A DNA stretch of 20,517 nucleotides, from positions 1 to 20,517 of the forward strand of contig CAXHCA010000128.1 in NCBI GenBank assembly GCA_964015035.1, in the 5' to 3' direction. The DNA comes from BQJU01 sp964015035 (GTDB taxonomy: Bacteria > Bacteroidota > Bacteroidia > Chitinophagales > Saprospiraceae). How positions within the stretch are numbered: position 1 is the stretch's first letter; each line of letters starts with the position of its first letter. The notes under the pieces are model-generated. The model was not told the origin of the DNA, did no database searches, and was given only the letters and a program-made list of their open reading frames with translations. The translations under genes were made by a program, and so were the position numbers. Shown in pieces: positions 7,691 to 14,199 of this stretch.

Positions 7691-8136
7691 GGTTTTATTA
7701 CTTCAAGCACCAGCTTATCATTGGTGGTATCCACACTAAAGCGGATTTGTGCACCATCAGATAATCTTATATTCGTTCCAGTTAGCGCAAAATCGATATC
7801 TTCATCCAAGATGATCATCACCAATCCGTTTAAATCGGAGCTGTTGATGAACAAGGACACAATATCGGATGAAACGTCCGTTTCTACTTTATGGTTGATG
7901 GAGCCAGTAATACCTGTTAGTTCTTCCAACGAATAGATGGTACCTCCAGATCCATCGGACGATTCCTTAATTTTGAAGGAGACAGAACCCAGCGTATTAA
8001 AATTGTACGTTTTGACGACCGATTTATCTTTAGCATCAATGAGGATAAGTTTGTCAACGGTATCATCAAAATCGATTTCCAGCGACCAATCTACTGAGCC
8101 ACTGGAGGAAACAGTTGCGATATTGAAGAGGCTCAT
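7687..8136 (-). CDS. Unrecognised small acidic beta-rich protein
   Basis: 149 residues with no signal peptide or membrane segment. It is rich in Asp, Ser and Val with alternating hydrophobic residues, suggesting an all-beta fold. Examples are GSVDWSLEIDFDDTVDKLILIDAKD, split by turns, then SVSFKIKES, DIVSLFINSSDLNGLVMIILDED, and a final strand KLVLEVIKP. The repeated Asp/Gly turns are reminiscent of calcium-stabilised loops, but no exact Ca-binding motif is visible. I do not recognise a family. It has no Cys and only one Trp. The stop codon lies inside the right end of the repeat at 7511-7690. The spike-like gene follows on the same strand, but 393 bases away, so co-transcription is doubtful. 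Confidence 0.7.
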   Translation of the reverse strand: MSLFNIATVSSSGSVDWSLEIDFDDTVDKLILIDAKDKSVVKTYNFNTLGSVSFKIKESSDGSGGTIYSLEELTGITGSINHKVETDVSSDIVSLFINSSDLNGLVMIILDEDIDFALTGTNIRLSDGAQIRFSVDTTNDKLVLEVIKP

Positions 8137-8298
8137 AACTTTGGGTTTAAAAACCGGTCAGGGTGGCCAAATTTTCTTTATGAGCAAGGACTAACAGGAC
8201 ATGAGTAAAATACTTGTAGCTCAAAACCACCCTAATCCGGATAAGTAGTTTAAATCATAGTTTGTTTAATTCAAAGAACAAAAGTTTTTTGGGGTTAT

Positions 8299-8358
8299 GG
8301 GGAGAAACTGTAATTTGGCTATGCTGAGGTTTCTCGGGGATTTATACAGCTTCTCCCC
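8299..8358. other. Nested, mutually exclusive inverted repeats in the 8137-8714 intergenic region
   Basis: GGGGAGAAACTGTA (8299-8312) pairs with TACAGCTTCTCCCC (8345-8358) at 13 of 14 positions. The same left arm also contains GAGAAAC (8302-8308), which pairs perfectly with GTTTCTC (8329-8335) inside the loop. Only one of the two can form at a time. It lies about 360 bases upstream of the 8715 gene. A 23-codon frame (8297-8368) overlaps it but has no other support. No T run follows on either strand, so a simple terminator is unlikely. Confidence 0.5.
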
Positions 8359-8476
8359 CAAAACGTAAATTATCAATTCGAGTACAAAAACAAATTTCAA
8401 TAAATTTTGGATATGAAAAAAGGCTTTTTTATTGAAAAATCACTAAACTCAAAACTGGGATTTAATTTTATAATTA

Positions 8477-8510
8477 ATTGATTATCAATAATCTAGTTGT
8501 TTTAAATTTG
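8477..8510 (+). promoter_or_regulatory. Promoter with overlapping palindromic operator-like site
   Basis: TAAATTTG (8503-8510) matches the TAnnTTTG -7 box. TTG at 8478-8480, 22 bases earlier, is a possible -33 box. That TTG lies inside ATTGATTATCAAT (8477-8489), a perfect 13-base palindrome that recurs unchanged at 8672-8684. The palindrome would block a -33 contact when bound, as an operator would. The predicted leader to the GTG at 8715 is about 200 bases. Confidence 0.45.
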
Positions 8511-8656
8511 GATTTTTATACTAATGCTAAATTTTTTTTGTTTTCTTTTCTTCCAATCTCCTTTTGGTCTCTTTAGAAGCGATAGTATAAATGTCTACAA
8601 AAAAAAGAGGTGCTGCAATTCAATTTTTATAAAAAACACTAATCCCAAATCTGTTA

Positions 8657-8702
8657 TTTTTTTACTTTTATATTGATTATCAATTTTTTATAAAGTAAAA
8701 AA
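8657..8702. promoter_or_regulatory. Large AT palindrome containing the second ATTGATTATCAAT site
   Basis: TTTTTTACTTTTATA and TATAAAGTAAAAAA flank the second copy of ATTGATTATCAAT (8672-8684), giving an imperfect palindrome of about 46 bases. It ends 12 bases before the GTG start of the 8715 gene, where bound protein or an RNA hairpin could affect expression. The rest of the 578-base gap (8137-8714) is AT-rich. It includes a short palindrome AAAAAAGGCTTTTTT near 8416 but no credible gene. Confidence 0.45.
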
Positions 8703-8714
8703 TATCAGTCCCTA

Positions 8715-10253
8715 GTGAAGAATTTGCAAAATTCGGTCTACCATTTGATAAAAAAACTATCCAAGAGTGAAAAGCGGTATTTCCGATTGATGAGTAATCT
8801 TCAGGAAGGGGAAAAGCAATACTTGACTCTTTTTGATATTATTGTGGATTATCCGATAGAAGAACAATCTACCCGGCAGATTGAGGAGGATATCGTTAAA
8901 CAGTTGGAAGGGGTCATTCCGAAAAAACGCTTTTCCGCGGTCAAACAATACCTGTTGAAGCAATTGCTCCAGATGCTTCGCACCTTGTATCGGAAGCATT
9001 CCGTTGATGGGCTTATCCTGCAAAACCTGATGGATCGGGAGGTTTTGCTGGCCAAAGATCTGGACAGAATGGCGCGAAATAAACTAAAAAATGCCCGAAA
9101 AGAGGCAGAAAAGAATGAACGGTATTATTTGCTTCTGCACATTCTGGATTTGGAACTCCAATATACCACTCAACGGACCGGATCATTGCAGGATCTGAAA
9201 AACTTACATAATATTAAGGCACGGGTTTTTAAAAACCTGGAATTGGAAGGTCAGTACCAAAGTATTCATCAAGAAGCCTTTATCTTATATAAAACCAAAA
9301 GGAGCCGAAAAAAGGAATATTTGGATCGGGTAAATGAATTACTCAACCATAAGTTGCTACAAAATATAGGAGATGCAAAGACTTTTGAGGCTCAAATCAG
9401 CGCTTACAGTGCTAAGGCCATTCTCTTTATGATGACCAATAATATACCCAGTTCTAATGCGGCATTTCGAAAGATCATCGAAATCATGGAAGCCTATCCC
9501 ATGATGAAGAAACTCTACCCGCGGAGGTATTTTGTTTTTCTCAGCAACTATCTACAGAGCTGTCACCGCCTGGGGAAATATGACGAATTTTTAGGAATAT
9601 GGGAGAAGATGGGGGCCATCAAACCCAAAAATGAGGATGGAAAATACGAATTCAAACTCAAAACAGCCCAAAGTAAGCTACAGATTTATCTGAATACCGG
9701 CAACCTGCAGGCGGCAAGGGCGGCGGCGATAGAAGTGAGTGAGGTGATTGATGTTTATAGTGCGACTTCAGAAAGTTTTAGAAAGACCAGGGTCGCGGGA
9801 AGTTGGTTCAACCTAGCCATGTATCATTTTTTGGTGGGAGATTTTGAAAAAGCTAGGTCCATTTTTGAATCCCTGGATACTAAAAGGTCCAATGTACGGA
9901 CAGATATAGAGAGCATCTCTCAAATCTTTGAGCTACTTTGCTGGCGCGAGTTGGTACAAGAGGAAGAGTTTCTTTCTTATCTCAACCTGAGGACCAAGCG
10001 CAAATTGAAAAGAAAGGAAGGGCTCTTCAAGTTTGAGCGTGATTTCCTTTCTCTACTGGCCAGAATTGGGCGCCTTCCTGATGAATCCAGCAAGGAGAAG
10101 TATTTTCGGAGATTTTTGGAAAAACAGATGTCACAACTAAAAAATGACCCCACCAAAATAGCGGGGAAAGAAGAAATTCGGCTGTGGATCAAAAGCAAAC
10201 TGGAAAAGAAACCGATGATCGAAGTGTTTTTGAGTGAATTAAATAGACGGTGA
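8715..10253 (+). CDS. Conserved-looking helical, TPR-like protein of unknown function
   Basis: 512 residues from a GTG start. No upstream in-frame ATG exists, and an internal ATG start would remove the well-formed first helices. The protein is almost wholly helical and basic, with no signal peptide. Residues 1-180 contain charged helices with clusters such as RMARNKLKNARKEAEKNERYY. Residues about 215-420 show paired amphipathic helices of TPR type, for example SAKAILFMMTNNIPSSNAAF, GNLQAARAAAIEVSEV and FNLAMYHFLVGDFEKARSIFE. The tail is again charged. It is probably a cytosolic scaffold or regulator. I have seen nothing that gives an enzymatic role. The large palindromic control region upstream suggests regulated expression. 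Its TGA stop abuts the stop of the convergent cytochrome gene. Confidence 0.8.
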   Translation: MKNLQNSVYHLIKKLSKSEKRYFRLMSNLQEGEKQYLTLFDIIVDYPIEEQSTRQIEEDIVKQLEGVIPKKRFSAVKQYLLKQLLQMLRTLYRKHSVDGLILQNLMDREVLLAKDLDRMARNKLKNARKEAEKNERYYLLLHILDLELQYTTQRTGSLQDLKNLHNIKARVFKNLELEGQYQSIHQEAFILYKTKRSRKKEYLDRVNELLNHKLLQNIGDAKTFEAQISAYSAKAILFMMTNNIPSSNAAFRKIIEIMEAYPMMKKLYPRRYFVFLSNYLQSCHRLGKYDEFLGIWEKMGAIKPKNEDGKYEFKLKTAQSKLQIYLNTGNLQAARAAAIEVSEVIDVYSATSESFRKTRVAGSWFNLAMYHFLVGDFEKARSIFESLDTKRSNVRTDIESISQIFELLCWRELVQEEEFLSYLNLRTKRKLKRKEGLFKFERDFLSLLARIGRLPDESSKEKYFRRFLEKQMSQLKNDPTKIAGKEEIRLWIKSKLEKKPMIEVFLSELNRR

Positions 10254-10796
10254 TCATTCGTCCTCGGGCAATTCTAAAATATACCATTCAATGGCTTCAA
10301 TCTCCAGGTTGGCCCGGCGGCCGGTCTCTTCGGGAGCATAATTTGCTGCCAGGTAATCCAGAATGAGGGGCTCGTTGGTTCCCAAATCCCACAACCCCTG
10401 GGTGGCCTGCATCCAGCGGATCATCTGCTCCCAGCCTTCGCGAGTTGCCCGACTTTGGGTAATCATCTTGGCTGAGTGACACGCTGTACAGGTGCCCCGC
10501 ACCAATTCCCAGTGGGTATCTACTTTTAATCCTGACAATAAGTGCACTCCATTCACAATTTCATCCTGTTCCTCTGCATTTGGCGGATTGCTGGGTTTGG
10601 TTGCTGAACTCGCAATCGGTATCGGTGTTGGCTGCCACATACTCTTCATGGCATCACCAAACAGCCCATAGATTAATAGCACAAAGGCCACTCCCCATGC
10701 CAGTTTGATGGTGCCTAAAATCAGATCGAAGATGGGCAGCCAAATTTGGCGAATCAGGTGGTCATGTTTTTCTTCTCTCGGCTTATTTTCACGCAT
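10254..10796 (-). CDS. Membrane-anchored monoheme cytochrome c, SorB-like partner of the 10803 enzyme
   Basis: 180 residues. A basic N-terminus (MRENKPREEKHDH) is followed by one membrane segment at about 20-47, so the rest should lie in the periplasm. After a Pro/Ser/Ala linker there is one c-type heme motif, CTACH (103-107). A candidate axial Met lies just after it in SAKMITQ or in the helix WEQMIRWMQ. This matches small cytochrome subunits that take electrons from sulfite dehydrogenases of SorAB or SoxCD type. The gene begins six bases after the molybdoenzyme stop codon, so the two are almost certainly co-transcribed. Its own stop touches the stop of the convergent gene, with no terminator between them. 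Confidence 0.85.
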   Translation of the reverse strand: MRENKPREEKHDHLIRQIWLPIFDLILGTIKLAWGVAFVLLIYGLFGDAMKSMWQPTPIPIASSATKPSNPPNAEEQDEIVNGVHLLSGLKVDTHWELVRGTCTACHSAKMITQSRATREGWEQMIRWMQATQGLWDLGTNEPLILDYLAANYAPEETGRRANLEIEAIEWYILELPEDE

Positions 10797-10802
10797 CTTA
10801 AA

Positions 10803-12029
10803 TTATTGAACTTTTACCGCAATTCGGTGACAGGCGTTATTCAGATATCCCTTTGGGTTCCAACCCGGTAAAATCATGGGTTGGGCAATGCCTGCACTAT
10901 CGGTGGCGCGGGTCCAAACCTCGTAATACCCCGACTCCGGAAAAGATACTTTGGCTTGAAAGTGTTGCCAAGCCAGGCGATTGACCGGTGCTTGCAATGT
11001 GCACGATTGCCAACTGGCGCCAAAATCTATGGAATAATCAACTGATTTCACTTCCCGTTCACCGGCCCAGGCATGGCCTCTGATAGGCAGGGCTTGGTCT
11101 GCACGAATGGTGGCCCCGCTGCGCGGAAAAGTAATGAGTGATTTCACTGGCATGGACTCGATGATGCACATGTCTTCATCGGGCACCTTACTGCCGGGAG
11201 CTACAGGTTTGCAAGGCACCCGGTAAGAAGACCCCGTCATTTTGGGCCCGTCGTGCACCTTATTTCTGATCACAATTTTGCTCAGCCACTTGCCACTGCA
11301 ACTCCCTGGCCAGCCGCCAAAAACGAGGCGCAAGGGATAGCCATTGAGCCAGGGAATGTCCTGACCATTGACCGACCAGGCAATCAGACTTTCTTCCTGC
11401 ATGGCCTTTTCCATAGGGACGCCGCGGGAAATCGGGGCCTCATCGCCGCCATTGAGGTGGGCATCTTTACCGTAATAACCAATGTACCGGGCATCTGCTT
11501 TGACCCCAACCGCATTCAATACATCCCGCAATCGTATACCGGTCCAGGCGGCACAGCCTACGGCACCCAGTCCCCATTGCAACCCTTTGGCGGGTGGATT
11601 AAATTCCCTGCGGCCATTGCCTCCACATTCTACGGTGAGGTGATAGGTATAGGTCTTGAATTTATTTTTTAACTCCGGTAACGTAAAGGTCTGTGGGCGG
11701 AGGGCCGACTCCCCTTCGATCGATAAGGTCCAATTGTTGACATCAATCTTTTCCCGAGCGGGGGGGATGCCATTATTTCTAACAAACAGGCGATCTGTAG
11801 GCGTGATGGCATCATCGAGCAAATGAGGAGGAGCTTCTGCATTGATCGGGCGATCGTTGAGGATAATGAGGTCGGCGTGTTTTTCGGGTAGAGCCTCTGC
11901 TAAGCCAATTGGAATCATGCCTTGCGGAAAATGCTTGGCAAAGACCATTTTACCCCCCAATGCCAATCCAATGGCAGCCAAACTTCCTTCTTTTAGAAAA
12001 TCCCGGCGAGAATTTTTGTTTTTTTTCAT
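10803..12029 (-). CDS. Sulfite-oxidase-family molybdopterin oxidoreductase (SorA/SoxC-like), Tat-exported
   Basis: 408 residues. A Tat signal is visible: SRRDFLK at 7-13, then a hydrophobic stretch AAIGLALGG, implying folding with cofactor before export to the periplasm. The molybdopterin domain (about 60-270) carries the Mo-ligand Cys135 in TVECGGNGRREF, with WGLGAVGCAAWTGIRLRDVL following. A Mo-co dimerisation domain covers about 285-405 (IRGHAWAGEREVKSVDYSID, YYEVWTRATDSAG). Family enzymes oxidise sulfite or sulfur-carrier-bound sulfur and pass electrons to cytochrome c. The neighbours, a rhodanese and a membrane cytochrome, fit that role. SorA and SoxC cannot be separated from sequence alone, and no soxXAYZB genes are in the window. 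Confidence 0.9.
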   Translation of the reverse strand: MKKNKNSRRDFLKEGSLAAIGLALGGKMVFAKHFPQGMIPIGLAEALPEKHADLIILNDRPINAEAPPHLLDDAITPTDRLFVRNNGIPPAREKIDVNNWTLSIEGESALRPQTFTLPELKNKFKTYTYHLTVECGGNGRREFNPPAKGLQWGLGAVGCAAWTGIRLRDVLNAVGVKADARYIGYYGKDAHLNGGDEAPISRGVPMEKAMQEESLIAWSVNGQDIPWLNGYPLRLVFGGWPGSCSGKWLSKIVIRNKVHDGPKMTGSSYRVPCKPVAPGSKVPDEDMCIIESMPVKSLITFPRSGATIRADQALPIRGHAWAGEREVKSVDYSIDFGASWQSCTLQAPVNRLAWQHFQAKVSFPESGYYEVWTRATDSAGIAQPMILPGWNPKGYLNNACHRIAVKVQ

Positions 12030-12040
12030 TGCTTTGATAA

Positions 12041-12508
12041 TTAATGTTGTGCTTGCTGACTTCTTTGCCAGGCCTGATACCCGCCATCCAGGTTATACAG
12101 GTGTTTGAACCCACTTTCGGCCATTTTTCGACAGGCACCGACGCTGCGTTTGCCAGAAGCACAATATACCAGATACGTTTTATCACGGTCCAATTTTTGT
12201 ATTTTTTCCTTAAAATCAGACGCGAGGAAATCTATTTCCCTTGCTCCTTCAATCTTTCCGTTAGCAATTTCGCCGGGGCGCCGTACATCGAGCACGACTA
12301 TGTTGGGATCATTCATCTTATTTTGAAAGCCGACTGCATCCAGATCAGTGAAAATCTTGATCGTTTTGGGCGCTCCTTCCATTCCGGCAAGGGAGGGCTG
12401 TGATGGGGTAGGGGCCTCCGTACTCCCCGTTGTGTCGGAAGATTGGCAGCTATAAAAAAGTACCGTAGAAACAAGGCATAAGATCAGTACTGTTGTGAAT
12501 GATTTCAT
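12041..12508 (-). CDS. Rhodanese-domain lipoprotein
   Basis: 155 residues. A lipoprotein signal ends in LFYSC (Cys21). A Ser/Thr/Pro linker follows, then one rhodanese domain (about 50-152). The domain has VVLDVRRPGEIANGKIEGA and the active-site loop CASGKRS, with catalytic Cys116, and ends HLYNLDGGYQAW. Single-domain rhodaneses carry sulfane sulfur on this Cys. Here it is probably anchored in the periplasm, where it could pass sulfur to, or process products for, the SorA-like enzyme encoded 11 bases downstream. It is the first gene of the three-gene unit. Repeat R3 begins 15 bases before its ATG and so probably forms most of its leader RNA. Confidence 0.92.
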   Translation of the reverse strand: MKSFTTVLILCLVSTVLFYSCQSSDTTGSTEAPTPSQPSLAGMEGAPKTIKIFTDLDAVGFQNKMNDPNIVVLDVRRPGEIANGKIEGAREIDFLASDFKEKIQKLDRDKTYLVYCASGKRSVGACRKMAESGFKHLYNLDGGYQAWQRSQQAQH

Positions 12509-12522
12509 AAGTCATTTTTTGA

Positions 12523-12681
12523 AGTTGTCTAAAATTTCCTCACTCGCTTGCGCACCAAGCATTGCAGCTTTTGATTTCGGCTTTTTGCCGTCCCGGACCT
12601 TGCAGCGCCGAAACTCAAAAAGAGCCTCGCCAATGACCACAAGGCTTCATGCTCAGGGGCAGCAGAAAACTTTAGACAACT
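12523..12681. repeat. Complete copy (R3) of dispersed structured repeat, subtype B
   Basis: A 159-bp element bounded by AGTTGTCTAAAATTT (12523-12537) and the inverted AAACTTTAGACAACT (12667-12681), which agree at 14 of 15 positions. Inside are CGGC-TTTTT-GCCG and the family core ACTCAAAAAGAGCCTCGCCA. Its right 60 bases closely match 75-134. The ends differ from those of subtype A at 7511-7690, but the core is shared. It lies between the start codon of the rhodanese gene and any promoter for it. No coding potential is convincing. Confidence 0.75.
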
Positions 12682-12843
12682 GCTGTTTTCAAATCCTAAG
12701 GTCTGCATACTTTTTTAAAAAAAAAATAATTTTTTTTAACTCATTTGACAATAATCTATTTTCTAGGGCGTTTTTGATTCGTATGCTTAACCACACAGCA
12801 AATTTAATAAGTTAAAATGCTGGCATTAAAAGTAAAAAATACT

Positions 12844-12969
12844 TAGATTTGTCGGGTAAGCAAATAATAGTAAATTCAAAGTCTAATCAGACTTTTAAAG
12901 AGTATAACTGGGGTTTAGTTTTATTTCCGAAAAGTGTGGTGCCTCTGGCTTCCGCACTTTTCTTTTTTT
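12844..12969 (+). ncRNA. Candidate small RNA or attenuator leader (promoter box plus terminator, no gene inside)
   Basis: TAGATTTG (12844-12851) matches the -7 box TAnnTTTG, although no clear -33 TTG precedes it. At 12929-12962, GAAAAGTGTGG and CCGCACTTTTC pair with one G-T and are followed by seven T's, a strong terminator. Between them is a perfect hairpin AAAGTCT-AATC-AGACTTT (12878-12895) and no ATG-led frame. ACTTTT of that hairpin (12891-12896) can instead pair with AAAAGT of the terminator (12930-12935). The unit could therefore be a roughly 110-base RNA or an attenuator for the DUF1015 gene 87 bases downstream. The rest of 12682-13055 is AT-rich with nothing else recognised. Confidence 0.45.
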
Positions 12970-13055
12970 GTCCAAGTACGTCTTTTTTTACCTGCTACTT
13001 TATTCTTCGCTTGACCGGAAATTTATAATTTCACCCGCCAAACGAAATAAAGCCA

Positions 13056-14153
13056 ATGCATATCCGACCATTCCGCGGGGTATTTCCTCGACAACATACC
13101 GTTAAGTTTGAAGATTCTTTTTTCCTTTCCGTAAAAGAGCAATACGCTGAATTTGCCAAGGCTGGCATGTTCGAACAAGCGGCCAACGAAGCTTTCTATA
13201 TTTATCAAATCCGCACGCAACTGAGAAATTTTACTGGTTTGGTGGCTTGTGCTAAGGTGGAAGACTATTTTGAGGGAAATATTCGCAAGCATGAAAAGAC
13301 CCTGGAGGCGAAAGAAAAAATCCAGTTGGAACTCTTGCTTCGCCGGCAGGCTAGTGTAAAACCCGTGCTTTTGACCTATACCAAAGTGGATGCTATTCAG
13401 GATTGGCTGGACGACTTTATTGCCAGGGAAGAGCCATTTTTTGAACAAGGTTTTGAAAAGGGGCAGGAAACGCACCATTTCTGGGAAGTGAGCAATTGGG
13501 AGGACATCAAGCAACTCAGTGTGCTTTTTGAGCGAGAAGTCAAGGAAACTTATATTGCTGATGGGCACCATCGTTTGTCTGCGGTAGCACACGTTTACGA
13601 GGAGAAAGGTGGACATACTTTTGAGCAGTTGCTCTGCGCTTTTTTCCCATCTACAGAATTAGTCATCCTCGACTTCAATCGCGTAATAGAAATGCCGGCA
13701 CACATCAGTTCGACGCATTTAATGGCTCGCCTTTCGGAGATTTTTGAGATCAAGGCGCTTAAAAGAGCCACCCGGCCCAGGCGGAGGCATGAAATCATCA
13801 TGCACATAAAGAAGGAGTGGTATAGCCTGCAGTGGAAGCCCTTTGTTTTGGAGCAGTACGCCGATGAAGATGTCTTACTTGATGCCGCCTTGTTGAATAA
13901 AAAGGTGCTCGAAGAAGTGTTGCAGATTGAGGATGTGCGCACAGACCAGCGCATCAAATATGTAGAGGGGCCTAAGGGCCTACGCGGATTGCAAAAAGCG
14001 ACCAAAGGCTGCAAGCGAGGCGTTGGCTTTTGCCTCTACCCCGTAAGTTTTGAAGAACTCGCCATTCTGGCCGATCAGGATAAAATGCTTCCTCCAAAAT
14101 CAACTTGGTTTGAACCGAGAATGAAAAATGGTTTGGTGGTGCAGGCCTTTTAA
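13056..14153 (+). CDS. DUF1015 family protein
   Basis: 365 residues, cytosolic, with no signal or membrane segment. The family hallmarks are an N-terminal IRPFRGVFP, the segment NIRKHEKTLEAKEK, and the central YIADGHHRLSA (ADGHHR at 168-173), where the conserved Asp/His residues probably form the active or ligand site. The later part (YVEGPKGLRGLQKA, FCLYPVSFEELAILADQDKMLPPKSTWFEPRMKNGLVV) is also typical. Members are usually a little longer, about 400 residues. The biochemical function is not established to my knowledge. I recall that in many Bacteroidota it sits beside serA/serC, but neither is in this window. It is preceded by a terminator-like leader at 12929-12969 and is convergent with the 14200 gene. 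Confidence 0.88.
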   Translation: MHIRPFRGVFPRQHTVKFEDSFFLSVKEQYAEFAKAGMFEQAANEAFYIYQIRTQLRNFTGLVACAKVEDYFEGNIRKHEKTLEAKEKIQLELLLRRQASVKPVLLTYTKVDAIQDWLDDFIAREEPFFEQGFEKGQETHHFWEVSNWEDIKQLSVLFEREVKETYIADGHHRLSAVAHVYEEKGGHTFEQLLCAFFPSTELVILDFNRVIEMPAHISSTHLMARLSEIFEIKALKRATRPRRRHEIIMHIKKEWYSLQWKPFVLEQYADEDVLLDAALLNKKVLEEVLQIEDVRTDQRIKYVEGPKGLRGLQKATKGCKRGVGFCLYPVSFEELAILADQDKMLPPKSTWFEPRMKNGLVVQAF

Positions 14154-14199
14154 GAAACTTCCCTGTATTAAAAACGTTCTTTGACTCTCCAAACATACT

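Noticed and set aside
8297..8368. 23-codon frame starting MGRNCNLAML
   Set aside because: It coincides with the inverted repeat, has no ribosome site and no sign of protein-level constraint.
8413..8481. 22-codon frame starting MKKGFFIEKS
   Set aside because: Very AT-rich DNA produces such frames by chance. Nothing else supports it.
12495..12815. Plus-strand frame of about 106 codons across repeat R3
   Set aside because: It begins inside the rhodanese gene on the other strand and runs through the repeat and a poly-A/T tract. The composition does not look like a protein.
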